This document shows, in pieces, positions 22,100 through 34,854 of a stretch of 64,000 nucleotides of DNA. The notes under the pieces were generated by a model. That model had not been told where the DNA came from. It did not search any database and was given only the letters and a program-made list of their open reading frames with translations. The stretch covers positions 203,018,276 to 203,082,275 of the forward strand of contig NC_089492.1 of NCBI RefSeq assembly GCF_036850765.1, read 5' to 3'. Every line of letters starts with the position of its first letter. The stretch's first letter is position 1. The translations under genes and the position numbers were made by a program. The DNA comes from Saccopteryx bilineata. Its lineage: Eukaryota > Chordata > Mammalia > Chiroptera > Emballonuridae.

Positions 22100-22460
22100 T
22101 AGTGAAAGCTGACTTCTCAGTATATCAGTGAAAATCAAAGAATAGTGTAAGTGGGAAAGTGTAAGTAAAAAAAATTGTCAATGTATATGGATGCAGAGAA
22201 AAACAAGTTCCAAAAATATGTGCAAAATTTATCTTTGAAGGAGAGTTTGCCACAAGTAGATTGACTCTAAAAAAGTTCTAAAGATTTTACTTTAGGCAGA
22301 AGTAAAGAGGGTTCAAATAGAAAAACTGAAGTACAAAGAAATAAAGAGGACAGATAGCACTAGATATGTGAAACAATCAATAAATATTAAAGAAAAAAGC
22401 AATCCTAATAATGTTCTCTGGGGTAACATAAAATAATTTTTTAAAATAAGATTAAAAATA
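22100..22460 (+). mobile_element. Possible ancient L1/HAL1 fragment
   Basis: Strongly diverged sequence resembling the end of an old L1 or HAL1 ORF1 and its 3' flank (GTTCTAAAGATTTTACTTTA, then AGGCAGAAGTAAAGAG). Recognition by eye only. Confidence 0.35.
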
Positions 22461-23469
22461 AAATATCTTAAGGTCCTATAATTCTTTTGAAAGGTAATGT
22501 TGAGTTTCATGATTTGTCTGAATATTGTCACTTATAATGTAAACAATTATATGTATAGAACCGAGAACATTTTAAGTTTCCATAGGAGAAAATGTAAAAA
22601 TGATTTTCACCCATCTTAGTAAGTCAGAAAAATAACAGACAAAAATATCAGTAAACTTAGAAAATATTTTTTTAAGTATTATATTAATTTGGTCAAACAT
22701 ATTAATATAGAATAGAACCCAACTTCCAAAAACAGAATACTCATTTTTTAAAACACACTTAGAACTGTCACATAAAGTTTACTATACTAAAGTATAAAGC
22801 AGGTAGGATTTCCTAGGAAAAAAACCTCACAGGACGATTCACATGCAAGTGATTTATTGAGAGTACTTTCAGTAGAGGGGACTCAGGGATGTAGAAAAAG
22901 GCAAGAAAATAAAAATTAAAGAGACTGCTGTCTGTGTGGAAGCTGGCTTCCATCTGGTCCCATGAGATCTCTGTAGCACACATAGCACCAGTTGAACCCT
23001 CCTTGAAGCAAAGGGGCTGGAATCTGTACAACGTGTCATTGCCTGGGGCCATCTGTCATGAGCAGTGCAACTTTCATTAGTTCAAGGGAAATTTTACAGA
23101 GAAGAGGGCTAACTAACTCACTGGTGGCAAGCAAATATTCTTCCAGACACTGGCAAAGGTCACCTAGGGGCAAAATCACCTCCTTTAGGAGCTACTGTGT
23201 TAGAAAAATTAGAGCCACATTTATGCAACAACATCTCAATCTTATAATTGATGTTCTTGAATTCTAAACAGCCATAAGGGCTAGAGAAAATCAGGAAAGA
23301 AAGGGCCACTTATTAATGTCTGAAGAAAATGTCATCTTCGCCTTAAAATGTGTTTAAATTACCAGTCTGTGGAGAAAATAAAAGTAACATGATCCAAACC
23401 ATACTGTACTTCCTCAGATCTCTCTTTCAAATCAGTTGGTAAGAAAATGGGCCTTATTATATTTTTTAA
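22461..23469. other. Unidentified sequence
   Basis: No gene. 22800-23280 has the feel of an old interspersed repeat or LTR in minus orientation, but I cannot place it. Confidence 0.4.
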
Positions 23470-24057
23470 AATTCAGTATTTGTTATTTTATTACTTTTAA
23501 ATTTTATTTTATTTATTTTTAAAATACACTTTTAATTTTTTAATTCTACTTGATGTACACTATTATATTTCTTTCAGGTCTATAATCCAGTGATTTAACA
23601 TGTATATAACTTAGGAAGTGATCACCTCAATAAATATAGTGCACATCTGACACCATACATAGTTATCACAATATTGACTATGTTCCCTATGCAATACTGT
23701 ATAGACCTATGACTATTTTGTAACTACCAATTTGTACTTCTTAATCCCTTCACCATTTTCATCCATTTCACTGTTATCCCTCCCATCAGGCTATGTTTAA
23801 AATGTCCTTTGGACTTTTGAATCCATTTCTGGTGTGCTTGCTTATTTAATTTGTTTTAGATTCCACATATAAATTAAATCATACAGCATGTGTCTTTTTC
23901 TGTGTGACCTTTCACTTAGCACTCTAGGTCCATCCATGTTGTTGCAGATGGCAAGATTTAATTTTTTATTTTGTGGTCATGTAATTGTCTATTGTATGTA
24001 TGTGCCACTTCTTTTTTACCTACTCATCTATTGATGAACAATTAGGTGGTTTCTATT

Positions 24058-24739
24058 TGTCTGGACATTAGCCACGGCCATGATCACATCCAACTGGCCC
24101 ATGCAGGTTTACATTTGATTTGGACAGATGGTAATGGAACAATGGAGCCAAGAACTGGTGGGCCATTAGCTTTAATTCTCCCTTGCATCCAGCAGGCAAT
24201 AAATACATACAGTTGAAAAACACTTCCCTTTTCATTCAGGTCTCCCAAAGCCACTAACTTATCCGAGTTTCCTAGAATCAAAAGTTTGTACCTCACAAGC
24301 CTTAATTACCTCTGTTCCCCATCTCTTCTCCTTCTCACAATCTGGCTTCTCTATCAGCACACTGCCATCTTGGCTGCTTCTCCTGGCCTCCTCCACATGG
24401 CCTTTCTCTGTTCTCCTGTCTAATGCTAATCTCAGGAACCAAGAGAGAACAAGCTCCCAGTTTGCCCCATTTTATAGTATAGAAATCTAAACCTTTAATC
24501 CAATATACAAACAAGGAAGTCTCTGATACAAAGTCACTTATCTGAGGCATAATGGGATTCCTCATAAGAGTGCACTACCCTCTTTTATTCAACGGTCAAT
24601 GGTGTGGGGAAAAGCTTAGTCTTATAACTAAACCTTAGGCTATAATGACTTTGCTGGCTTAGAACATGTCTCCCACAACCAATACAAACTATAAGCGAGC
24701 AAAAATATATATCATATTTACAAACTTATTTAACCAACA
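24058..24739 (-). mobile_element. Solo LTR, copy 1 (5-base TSD)
   Basis: Read on the minus strand it begins TGTTGG and ends CCAGACA, giving the TG...CA ends of an LTR. CTATT flanks it at 24053-24057 and 24740-24744; a 5-base duplication is typical of class III (ERVL/MaLR) and some other ERVs. A second copy of the same family lies at 25546-26279 in the opposite orientation. No internal retroviral region is attached. Confidence 0.75.
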
Positions 24740-25418
24740 CTATTTTTTAGCTATTGTAAATAAAACTGCAATGAACATAAAAATGCAAAACAATTCATTG
24801 TTTTGGATTTTTTTCAGATAAATACCTAGAAGTAGAATTTCTGGATCCTTCTTTGTCTCTTGTTACAACCTCTGTTTTAAAGTAGGTATTGTCTGCTATA
24901 GATATTGTTATACCAAACTTTATTTAATTATTTATTTTTATTTTCATGAAATATCATTTCCATCTCTTTACTTTCATTCTATGAGAATGTCTTTGGAAGT
25001 GAAATGAGAATTTTGTCGACAGCATATGTAAGGATCTTGTTTTGTTATTCATTAAGCCCTCATCTGTCTTTTGATTGGAGCACTTAACCATTTGCATTTA
25101 AAGTAATTGTTGATAGATATGCATGTATTGTCATTTTATTATTCAAATTTTTATCATTTTTCTTTATAATTCTTAAAGAAGACTAACATTTTTTGTAATA
25201 CTGGTTTGGTGATGATGAACTTCTTTAGTTTTATGTCATCTGGGAATGCTTCATCTGTGCTTCAATTATAAATGATAACTTTGTTGGGGAGAGTAATCCC
25301 AGATGTAGGTCTTTGTTTTTCATCACCTTAAATATTTCTTACAAATCTCTTCTGGCCTGTAAAGTTTCTGTTTAGAAATAGACTGATAGTGTTAAGGAAG
25401 CTCCTTTACAGCTAAGTA

Positions 25419-26506
25419 CCATATTTCCCCATGTATAAGACTCACCTTTTTTAAAAAAAAAAATTTGAGGTCTAAAACTGGGTACATCTTATATAGTGGT
25501 TGTAGATTTTTTTACTTCCATTTTCCACCTTTTCACGCTTGCTTTTGTTGGGCAGATAAAATATATTATGCTCACTTTATTAAAGATGGCGTTGCCCATG
25601 TAGAAGCCCGTAGCCCAGGTGATAGTATTGGTTGCACTTCTTGCTTGGGATGGGCATGATTATATTAATGTGTATTGGGGGTGAGCTGTGGGCAGGCAGA
25701 ATCCTTGTAGCCTGGGGCTTGGTTTTAGGACTAAGCCTTTCCAACACTTTTTGATATGGGGTGAACTCTCATGAGGAATCCCATTATGCCTCAGATAAGT
25801 GACTTTGTATCAGAGACTTCCTTGTTTGTATATTGGATTAAAGGTTTTTATTTCTACACTATAAAGTGGGGCAGACTGGGAGGCTGCTCTCTTTCAGTTT
25901 CTGAGATTAGCATTAGAGAGAAGAGCAGAGAAAGGCCACATGGAGGAGGCCAGGAGAAGCAGCCAAGATGGTGGAGTGCTGAAGGAGAAGCCAGTTTGTG
26001 CAGAGTTTGTGCAGGCAGAAGGAGATGGGGAACAGAGGTGAATAAGTCTGGTGAGCTAGCAACACTTGATTCTAGGAAACTCAGATATATTAGTGGCTTT
26101 GTGAACACTGAATGAGTGGGTTTTGGAGCCCAGTGTGTATTTTTATTGCCCGCTGGGTGAAAGCTAGGATTAAAGCTAATGGCCCACCAGTTCTTGGCTC
26201 CATTGTATCATTACCATCTGTCTGAATCTAATGCGAACCTGCAGGGGCCAGGTGGCTGTGATGGTGGCCATGGCTACCGGCTTTAAACTTTTGCACTCAT
26301 TGTTGAAGACAGTGATTTATCATCACACACAGAAACAACAAGTTAATGGATGAGAGTTTTGACAGTGATGAAGAGTTGTACAAATTTTATGATGAATAAA
26401 GCATAAATTCAATAACTTTATGTCATACTTTTTTTTCCCTGAATTTTAGGTCCCAAAATGCAGGTGCATCTTATACATGGGATTGTCTTTATACGGGGAA
26501 ATACAG
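25419..26506 (+). mobile_element. Tc1/mariner-like non-autonomous transposon, split by an LTR
   Basis: Inverted ends CCATATTTCCCC (25419) and GGGGAAATACAG (ending 26506), flanked by TA at 25417-25418 and 26507-26508, the target duplication of Tc1/mariner elements. Removing the inserted LTR leaves about 350 bases. Near the right end a short acidic C-terminal remnant is readable (LMDESFDSDEELYKFYDE, then stop, 26345-26400), like the tail of a pogo-type transposase. It sits in the ORF1 remnant of the ancient L1. Confidence 0.75.
25546..26279 (+). mobile_element. Solo LTR, copy 2 (5-base TSD), inside the mariner-like element
   Basis: Starts TGTTGGGCAG. GCTTT flanks it at 25541-25545 and 26280-26284. 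It is homologous to copy 1 along most of its length; both can be read to start MRNPIMPQISDFVSETSLFV within the LTR, which reflects shared sequence rather than a gene. The terminal CA appears changed to CG. Confidence 0.7.
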
Positions 26507-28540
26507 TAATTGTTGTTCTCTTAGAGCTTTAAGATTCTCTCTTTGTCTTGAACCTCTCGTATTTTATTTATGATATGTTTAGGTGTGGGCCTCCTTGGAT
26601 TCATCCTGTTTGGACTTTCCTTCACCAGATAGGAAAGCTTTCTAATACATTTTCAATTCCTTGCTGTCTCTCTTCTCCTTGTAGCATCCCCATGATGCAA
26701 ATGTTGACACATTTGAAGTTATCCCAAAGTCTCCTTACACAATCCTCAAATTTTTGGTTTTCTTTTGCTATGTGATTGGGTGTTCTTTACATTCTTATCT
26801 TCCAAATCATTGATTGAGTCCTCCACTTCATTTACTCTACTGTTGATTCCCTATAATGTATTTTTCATCTCAGCTAATGTATTCTTCATTTTTGACTGGT
26901 TCTTTTTTTATGTTTTCTATCTCCATTTTTATACTTCTTATCTCTTTGTTGATGTTCTCACTAAGTTCATTTACTCTCACCCTGATTTCATTGGGCAATC
27001 TTGTGACCAGTGATTTGTCCTCTGCACTGGTTGTTTACCTCTACTGTGTTTAGTTATTTTTTTGAAGTTTTGTTCTATTACTTCATTTGGGTCATGTTCC
27101 TTTGTCTTCTTATTTTGACTGCATCCTTGCATGCATTTCTTTGTATTAGGTAGAGCTGCTACATCTTCCAGTCTTGGTAAAATAACGTTATGTAACAGAT
27201 GTCCTATAGGGTCCATAGGCTTAGCTTAACTAAGCTGGGTGCTCCAGGTATGCCCATGAATGGGCTGTGTGGACCTTCCTGTTGTAGTTGAGCCTTGATT
27301 ATTGTTAATACATCAGTGGGAGGCATTTACTGTCAGGTTGATTAGCTGTGAGGTCTGGACACAACAACCATGGATGATCAGTTGTGCAAGGGACAACCCG
27401 ATTAAGCAAGACTCACTTCAGTAGGGCTCTGTTGTTCACTGTGTCTGCCCCTTGAGTGTGTCACTCAGTAAAGTGGTTGGGAAATGCATTGGCATGGTCT
27501 GAAGCTATCCATCAGGTATTTGGCTCAGCCCTGATGTGATGTGCAAGCCAATGTCAACCCTTGGTAGTGCCTTGCCCAGGGCTACCTGACATGAGCTATA
27601 AAGTGATCTACAGATGGTTTCTACTTGTTATGTGATTGGAGGTGCTTAGGAGAGGCCAAGCTGAAAACCAAATTTGGCTGCCACTAGTGATAAGCCTGGG
27701 GTCGCTTAGAAAGTGATATATATCATGCTGGTACCAGATGCTGCATTATTGAGAGATTTGGAGGAAATCTATAGCTTAAATCAAGATAAGCTGTTTTTAC
27801 AGAAAAGCTACTTAAACGGTTTTGGGTAGGGCCAAAGTTGGATGACCTCAAGAACTCAGGAAGTGACCAGGGATAGGAAAAACAAAGTTCTCCAAGTTGA
27901 TAAAACTCAGATATGGCGGGTGTCTACTGGCTCTGTGTGGTAAAGCCTCAGCCAAAAAACAATGGTCCCTGCTACTACTTCTGTTTGGGATAAAGCTTTC
28001 CCTCCAGCTTTGGGCCTGATGCCAGATAATTCAGTTCCTTTTCACATGTTCATGGCACTTTTTAGCTCTTGCTCCACAACTGGAGCTCATAGTGAGTGAA
28101 TTCAGGTAAGTCTTCCAGGACCTTTGAGAGGACTGTTTGGGACTCCAGCAGTACTCCATCTTACTCAGCCATTATTCCTGCTGTTTTTTACTTATAGACA
28201 TAATGGGGACTTCACCTCCTAGCACTGGAACCCTGGGATTGGTGACCTGGTATAGGGCTGTGAACCCTGCTCCCCAATGGGCAATGCAATAGCTAAGATA
28301 TTCTTACAAAATTTTTAACTTCCACACATGGGTGGGAACAAAACCATTTTTGCATCTATCCCTCTTCCTACCAGTCTAGTGACTTCTTCTTTATATACTT
28401 ACTTATAGGAATTTTATTCATCTAGATTTCAGGTGGTTGTGAATAGTGTTTTTTCTAAAGTTTCATTGTAATTTTGATATGGTTGTGGGAGGATAAGAAT
28501 ACTGCATTTACCAACTCGGTCATCTTGACTGGAAGCCTAT

Positions 28541-28861
28541 TCTTTTATTTTTAAAAAAGAATAATATTAAATAAATAATTGAACTCAGAATAAAATTTGA
28601 AATTCTCAGTTTTAGTGCTGACAAATTTTATAAAAATCTCTAAACATCCCTGTTTTGTACTATACATTTTTTCTTAGAGACAGTGTTTCCTTTGACCCCA
28701 ACAACCATCAAAAGTAAACCTATCACAGATGATGAGGATGATAATGACAGCAACTAACACTATACGAGTAGAGCTCACCCTTATCACTTCATGATTTGTG
28801 TATTGTCAGTGGATTTCCCATATTTTTTTCAAGGTTGCATGCAATGCAGTGATCAAAACTC
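28541..28861. other. Anonymous sequence
   Basis: No gene or clear repeat; a short stretch near 28720-28780 is faintly MIR-like. Confidence 0.4.
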
Positions 28862-28871
28862 AAATATTCCT

Positions 28872-29272
28872 ACTACTCAGCCATAAGAAATTATGACATT
28901 GGATCATTTACAGCAAAATGGTGGGATCTTGATAACATTATACGAAGTGAAATAAGTAAATCAGAAAAAGCCAGGAACTGCATTATTCCATACGTAGTTG
29001 GGACATAAAAGTGAGACTAAGAGACATTGATAAGAGTGTGGTGGTTATGGGGGGATGGGGGAGAGGGAGAGGGAAAGGGGGAGCGGGAGGGGCACAAAGA
29101 AAACTAGATAGAAGGTGACAGAGGACAATCTGACTTTGGGTGATGGGTATGCAACATAATTGAACGACAAGATAACCTGGACATGTTATCTTTGAATATA
29201 TGTATCCTGATTTATTGATGTCGCCCCATTAAAAAAAATGCACCAAATAGTAAAAATAAAATAAATAAACTA
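28872..29272 (+). mobile_element. L1 type 2 3' end, 5'-truncated
   Basis: Plus-strand fragment from near the ORF2 end (CTCAGCCATAAGAAATTATG) through a G-rich run to TGATTTATTGATGTCGCCCC and an A-rich tail. The duplication AAATATTCCT is at 28862-28871 and 29273-29282. Confidence 0.88.
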
Positions 29273-29319
29273 AAATATTCCTGACATCAAAAAAGAATAT
29301 TATTAAGTGTGACCACAAT

Positions 29320-29800
29320 TCATCATTTACTAAGTATATATTAACTACTGACCATGGCTGAGCAGTGGGGAAGGCATTAGGAATACATTGAGGATTGCAT
29401 GGTTAGCATAAGAAACATGATTCCTGTGTCATGCATTTATTTTTAGTTCAGAAATAAGACATTAAAACAAGTTTCACAAACAAATGTAATATTGAATTTT
29501 AGATAAGCATTGCAAAGGAATAGTGCAAGGCAGAGTCCAAAGTAGACCAAATTCAGATAAGTTAGTCAGAACCTCCCTTAATGAAATGAGATTTAAGATG
29601 AATTTTTAGTATGAGCCCAATGAGGAAAAAAATGAGAGAATTTAATTAAATGCAGAAGGGGAGTTTGTGTAAAAAAATCCTGATTGGTGGAGTTGGGTGT
29701 GTTTGGTATCCGAATGAATGCCCACATGCTGAAGTTCAGAGAACATGCAATGAGGATCGGGTAGTGAGAAGTCAGATTGTGTAGGAGCATCTTGCATTTA
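29320..29800 (+). repeat. Probable L2 fragment
   Basis: A strongly decayed stretch that reads like the conserved L2 3' region (ACTGACCATGGCTGAGCAGT, then GGGGAAGGCATTAGGAATAC). Recognition by eye. Confidence 0.4.
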
Positions 29801-30774
29801 TGGTATACAGAATGCAATCTTTTGTATCTAAAAACAACGTAATTTTTGTTTTGAAAAATTCACCTGACTACTGTGTGAACATGAATTAGGACTGACCAGC
29901 CTGACTAATCCTGGCTGTGTCTTTATTGTTAAAAACAGGCCAACCAGTGACATCTTCAAATTACCAGCCTGTTTGTTCAGTATTCAAAATGCTAAGTGCC
30001 ATATACGTATTTGCGAAAACAAAATAAGAGTTTCCAAATCTCTTATTTATAATGATTCTTCCCTTGCTCCCTCCAAATATCATATATTTCCAGCTGTTAT
30101 TTTCTTTCTAGCTTTAGTGAGATACAAAGACAAATGTATAACATTCTGTAAGTATAAGGTGAACAATAATCAGATTTTTAAATAATGTAGCATAAGATTA
30201 AGGTAAACATTAATGAGGTTTCAAAATGATCTATTTTAAATGTTTTCCAGCCAGAACAACCATCTCTTAGGTCATCCAAGGCCACTAGAAGTGGCATTTC
30301 TTAGAAGCATAAATCAGATGGAAACTGAAAGCAGTGAAAACTACCTTTATCAGAGGCTCATTTCCATGAAACCAGCTACCTTTTTGTGGTTTCAATCCAA
30401 GAGCCTGGTCTTGACAATCAAAATTCACAACCAAATGTGTAAAAAGTGTTCAGACAATAATACTGCAGTCCCTAATGTGCTTTGCACAGTATTCTTAGAC
30501 ATCGTATCTTCCACAGGGGACCAGTTGTAATACACAGGCCAAAAAAATTCATGAAATGAACTACTTTTTGTTTGGAAACTTTACTAAAATGCCAGAGTTG
30601 TGTAATGAAAATGGTGCTGCATGCCTCTGTTCAATGAATCTCACCATTGTATGAATTTCACCACAGAATTTCCAAACCAAAGGTTCAAACAAAAAACATT
30701 GTTTGAACTCAAAATTATTCACACACAGCCTTTTTTATTCTTAAAGAAGTATAGATATTGTGATAACATGTTAT
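29801..30774. other. Anonymous sequence, no gene
   Basis: Only short chance frames (up to about 96 codons at 30240-30530) without recognisable motifs. Confidence 0.5.
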
Positions 30775-30788
30775 AAAAGGTAACATAT

Positions 30789-31144
30789 AGGTCCTGTCTG
30801 GTTGGATAAGTGGTAGAGTATCGGCCTGTCATGTGGAAGTCCCAGGTTCAATTCCTAACCAGGGCACACAGAAGAAGCACCCATCTGCTTCTCCACCCCT
30901 CCCCCTCTCACTTCTCTCTGTCTTCTCTCTTCCCCTCCCACAGCCAAGGCTCCATTGGAGCAAAGTTGGCTCGGGCACTGAGGAGGCTCCATGGCTTCTG
31001 CCTCAGGTGCTAGAATGGGTCCAGCTGCAACAGAGCAACGCCCCAGATGGCAGAGCATTGCCCATTGTGGGCTGGCCGGGTGGATCCCGGTTGGTCACAT
31101 ACAGGAGTCTGTCTCTCTGCTTCTCACTTCAGAAAAATAAAAAA
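30789..31144 (+). mobile_element. VES-like SINE
   Basis: Plus-strand copy with head GGTCCTGTCTGGTTGGATAAG and B-box-like AGGTTCAATTCC, slightly diverged. The 14-base duplication AAAAGGTAACATAT is at 30775-30788 and 31145-31158. Confidence 0.9.
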
Positions 31145-31158
31145 AAAAGGTAACATAT

Positions 31159-31574
31159 GAAATGATAAACTGAATGGTTATTTTAACATCTGCCCCCCAA
31201 TTCTTGATAGAGAGGGAAATGTATATGATTGTAAAAATTAATTAATATGCTTATTGGAGCAAAGAGGAGCCTTCAAGCATGTGTCAGCAGAAATCTCAGC
31301 AATAAACATGGTGTTTGGTTGCTTTGCTAGAAAAATTTTGCTCCCAATAGCAAGGTAGTAAGTAAAGGACAGACTAGAGTAGGGAGAAGAGCTTGAAGCC
31401 AGAAATGTACAAAGGGACTGAGCTTCAGTGCTTTGGAAAGCTCATGGTTCCTGTGATGATCAAAAAAATATCCTCCCCATTTTCAGTAAAATGTTTTATA
31501 CCCACACAAGCTTTTTTGGATAGTCTTGCAATTGGCAGTGAGGTTATAGTAGGTAATGTATGCAGCTCTATATC
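31159..31574. other. Anonymous sequence, no gene
   Basis: Nothing recognised. Confidence 0.5.
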
Positions 31575-32083
31575 CAGTGGTGGGATTCAAATAATTTAAG
31601 AACCAGTTCTCTGCCCAAATAACCATTTTAAGGATAAAAAATGATGTACAGAAAGGTACTTTATTATTTCATGCATTTAATACTTAAGTAAGAACAATAA
31701 AAGAGGTACACAAAACTATAAGAAACTTTTAAAATATTAGTGAAAAAAATTAAATGATACCTGACAAAAAACTATAAAACTGTTATTTAAGAAATATCCA
31801 TATTGCTTCTTGATTGACATTCTCACTTGCAATTTTTTTCACCTATGGGCAGAATGAACATTACTACTACAGGTGTTTGGATACTACATTGCATAAATAA
31901 ATAAATGTGCAAAAAGAATAAGAAATGTAAATTTGTGATTTCCACATTGGGCGGCTGCCCAGGCACTCACCTTAGAGAGAAGCCTGAGTACAAGTACCAG
32001 TATAACAACCGGCGTGCCTAAATCAACAAAAATTAGGTATCCCTTCTGCCAAACAGGTGTGCGCGGCCTGAATCTCACCATTG
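31575..32083. mobile_element. Possible non-autonomous hAT element
   Basis: The left end CAGTGGTGGGATTCA and the right end TGAATCTCACCATTG are inverted repeats with two mismatches, and the CAGTGGTG start is hAT-like. The expected 8-base duplication is not visible (TCTATATC against AATCTGAA), so the call is tentative. Confidence 0.4.
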
Positions 32084-32738
32084 AATCTGAATGAATTGCC
32101 ATCTAGAAGGTGAAATCATTTTCACTGTGTCTGCCAAAATGGTATTCCAAGGAATGAATCGCTGTCACAGAATGGTCTTATTTATAGCTCATGAAACCAC
32201 CCACAGCAAAAGTCACAGCAAATAATGGAATCATTTCTTGATCTGCTTTCCTCTTTGGAGATGTCTTGTAATTTGGGACAGTATGTTTGAATGAGAGAAA
32301 TGGGATTTTCTTCCAAAAAAGACCTTAGCAGAGTGAAGAAGTTTATAATGAATTAGCAAACAGAAAAGAGCTCTGAGAGTGGATTCCTAAAGAGGGGAAT
32401 GGAAATTCAGCCACACATTCTTAGACTGCCCTAAATTCTTGACTATTTCATATGTTGGATTTAGGTTCCTAGCATGGGCTTGGCTCTGAGATAAGTAATG
32501 CAGGATGTGCTACAAGTTATGTCTGCTAAGTACTAGGGGTGGTCTAAGAATTATTATGAAGGTGAAAGTAGCCTAAATGTGTTTCAACTGGTGAATACAT
32601 GTATTTCTATCCATAAACACATCTATTTAACAATACATGCATTTATACACAGATATTAAAAATGTACCATGTGAAAAAAGAAATATTATAACCAGCTACA
32701 TATAACATGACATAATTTTTTCTAAGAAAATAATGAGA
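32084..32738. other. Anonymous sequence, no gene
   Basis: Nothing recognised. Confidence 0.5.
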
Positions 32739-33103
32739 GGCCCTGGCCAGTTGGCTCAGTGGTAGAGCGTCGGCCTGGCGGGCGGAAGTCCCGGGTTCGA
32801 TTCCGGGCCAGGGCACACAGGAGAAGCGCCCATTTGCTTCTCCACCCCTCCTTCCTCTCTGTCTCTCTTCCCCTCCCACAGCCAAGGCTCCATTGGAGCA
32901 ATGATGGCCCGGGCACTGGGGATGGCTCCATGGCCTCTGCCTCGGGCGCTAGAGCGGCTCTGGTTGCAACAGAGCGACGCCCCAGATGGGCAGAGCATCT
33001 TCCCCTGGTGGGCGTGCTGGGTGGATCCCGGTGGGGCGCATGCGGGAGTCTGTCTGACGGCCTCCCTGTTTCCAGCTTCAGAAAAATACAAAAAAAAAAA
33101 AAA
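32739..33103 (+). mobile_element. VES-like SINE, well preserved
   Basis: Plus-strand copy with head GGCCCTGGCCAGTTGGCTCA, near-canonical B box GGGTTCGATTCC and a pure A tail of 13. This is the best preserved tRNA-like head in the window. The flanking duplication is unclear (AATGAGA against AATGAAA). Confidence 0.9.
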
Positions 33104-33109
33104 TGAAAA

Positions 33110-33830
33110 GGGATATCAAATTACCAACAAACATAAAATGCTCAATTAAATGAATCATTAAAATTACAATGTGTTACCACTACTCAACTGTAAAATGAAA
33201 AAAAAATCAAATATAGATAAAGTTGTGGAGAACCAAGAATGTCTATGCTGCTGGTGAAAATATAAATTATTACAATTATGAAACTGTGTTACAGTATCTG
33301 CTAATCCTAGGCATTTGGCTTTACAACAATCCTTTTCTGTGTATATGCACACATGTAAACTAAAAGATAAGTGCAAAAATTTCCATAAGAGTAAGAAACT
33401 AGATAATGCTCAACTGTCTGTCAACACTTCTATGGATAAATAAAAAATGTACTCATAGAATGAAATGCTATATAGCAATGAGAATAAATGATCTACAGCT
33501 ACACAGAAAAATATGGACTAATGTTATAATTAAAATATTGAAAAAATACACATTATACTAAAGGGTACATTGTTCATGATTCCACTTAACTTAAGTATTA
33601 AAGCAGGGTAGTGGTTACTTTGGATTGGGAATATGGACGTTGGTAAAGCTAAAAGGGAACATGAGAAATAGGTTGGGGACCTTGTTATGATATGAATTTC
33701 GTATTTGGATGATAGCAATGATTATGTGTTCAGTTTGGAAAGTTCAAAAACTTGTACACTTATGAAGTGTACTGTTTTATATATGTACATATATTGTCAA
33801 GAAAGTTTACTTAAAATATATCTAAGAATA
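33110..33830 (+). mobile_element. Ancient L1 3' end
   Basis: Diverged plus-strand copy of the ORF2 C-terminal region and 3' UTR (TAAAGTTGTGGAGAACC, CTGCTGGTGAAAATATAAAT, GGTAGTGGTTACTTTGGATT). Confidence 0.6.
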
Positions 33831-33839
33831 AATCTAAAA

Positions 33840-34250
33840 TAGTATATGCAAACACCATATAATGAAAACTATAGAAAATACTGAGAGGTATAAAAAGCTT
33901 AAGAAACTGGTAGAACATAATAAATACATGGACTGGAGCTGTAGTCTTTAAAAAATACCATTTATACCCAAATTTATCTAAATATTCAATGTAATTCCAA
34001 ACAAAATCCCAAAGTGTATATTTGTTGAAAATGCTTAACTTCTAAAATTTATGTGAAAATGCAAAAAGCAAATTACAGGAAAGATAATTTTGAATAAAAA
34101 TAAAATGAGAGAGAACTTGCTCTATCAGAGCAAAACTTATATTAGAAGAACTGAAGAGAGCTTGGTATAGGTGCACACATGAAGGGATGCCCAGAGTCAA
34201 CAAACTAGAGAGCTCAGACACAGATGACACACATGTAGAGAACTGATTCA
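33840..34250 (+). mobile_element. Ancient L1 ORF2 fragment
   Basis: Resembles the L1 region after the reverse transcriptase domain (AATGTAATTCCAAACAAAAT, CTAAAATTTATGTGAAAATG). It follows an L1 3' end, so the two are separate copies or a rearrangement. Confidence 0.5.
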
Positions 34251-34413
34251 TGTCAACTGTAGAAACTACAGGCCTGACTCGTTTCATTGTGCTTTGCTTT
34301 ATTGTGATACGTAGATAACACATTTCATCAACATCTAGCATGAAGATTTGAACTTGCTGAAGGGTTAAATGATGGTTAACATTTTTTAGCAATAAATTAT
34401 TATTATCATTATA

Positions 34414-34476
34414 TAGGGAATTAAATTTAACAGGGTGACATTGATCAATAAAAGTATGTAGGTTTCAGGTAAACAT
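34414..34476 (-). mobile_element. Short L1 3'-end fragment inside Tigger
   Basis: ACAGGGTGACATTGATCAAT and GTAGGTTTCAGGTAAACAT match the complement of an L1 3' end. It lies immediately left of a SINE. Confidence 0.5.
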
Positions 34477-34487
34477 CTCTATAAATT

Positions 34488-34854
34488 TTTTTTTTGTATT
34501 TTTCTGAAGTGAGAAGCAGTGGGGAGGCAGACAGACAGACTCCTACATGTGGCCAACCAGGATCCACCTGGCATGGCCACCAGGGGGCGATACTTAGCCC
34601 TTCTGGGGCGTTGCTCCACCTCAATCGAAGGCATTCCAGCGCCAGAAGCAGAGGCCATGGAGGCATTCTTAAAGCCCTGGCCAGCTTTGCTCCAATGGAA
34701 CCTTGACTACAGGATGGGAAGAGAGAGAGAGAAAGGAGAGGGGGAGGGGTGAAGAAGAAGAAGGGCACTTCTTCTGACTGCCCTGGCCAGGAATCGAACC
34801 AGGGACTTCCACATGCTGGGCAGATGTCCTACAACTGAACCAACAGGTCAGAGC
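34488..34854 (-). mobile_element. VES-like SINE
   Basis: Minus-strand copy, T-rich tail at left and head at right. The duplication CTCTATAAATT is at 34477-34487 and 34855-34865. Confidence 0.9.

Larger units (their letters stand above)
23470..28540 (-). mobile_element. Ancient L1, internally deleted, with other elements inserted
   Basis: 3' UTR at 23470-24057, ORF2 C-terminal and endonuclease-region remnants at 24740-25140, ORF1 remnant at 25150-25416 and 26509-27050, and a long 5' UTR at about 27060-28540. The 5' end (right) contains CATCTTGACTGG, the complement of an L1-type start. Most of ORF2 is missing. A solo LTR and a mariner-like element interrupt it. It is much more diverged than elements A to G. 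Confidence 0.7.

Noticed and set aside
24335..24565. A 76-codon frame shared with 25771-26115
   Set aside because: Both lie in copies of the same LTR; the similarity is explained by DNA descent, and the frames diverge and end at different places.
32739..32815. A well-preserved tRNA-like sequence with A and B boxes
   Set aside because: It is the head of a SINE with an A tail and a GC-rich body; no acceptor stem closure as in a real tRNA gene could be drawn.
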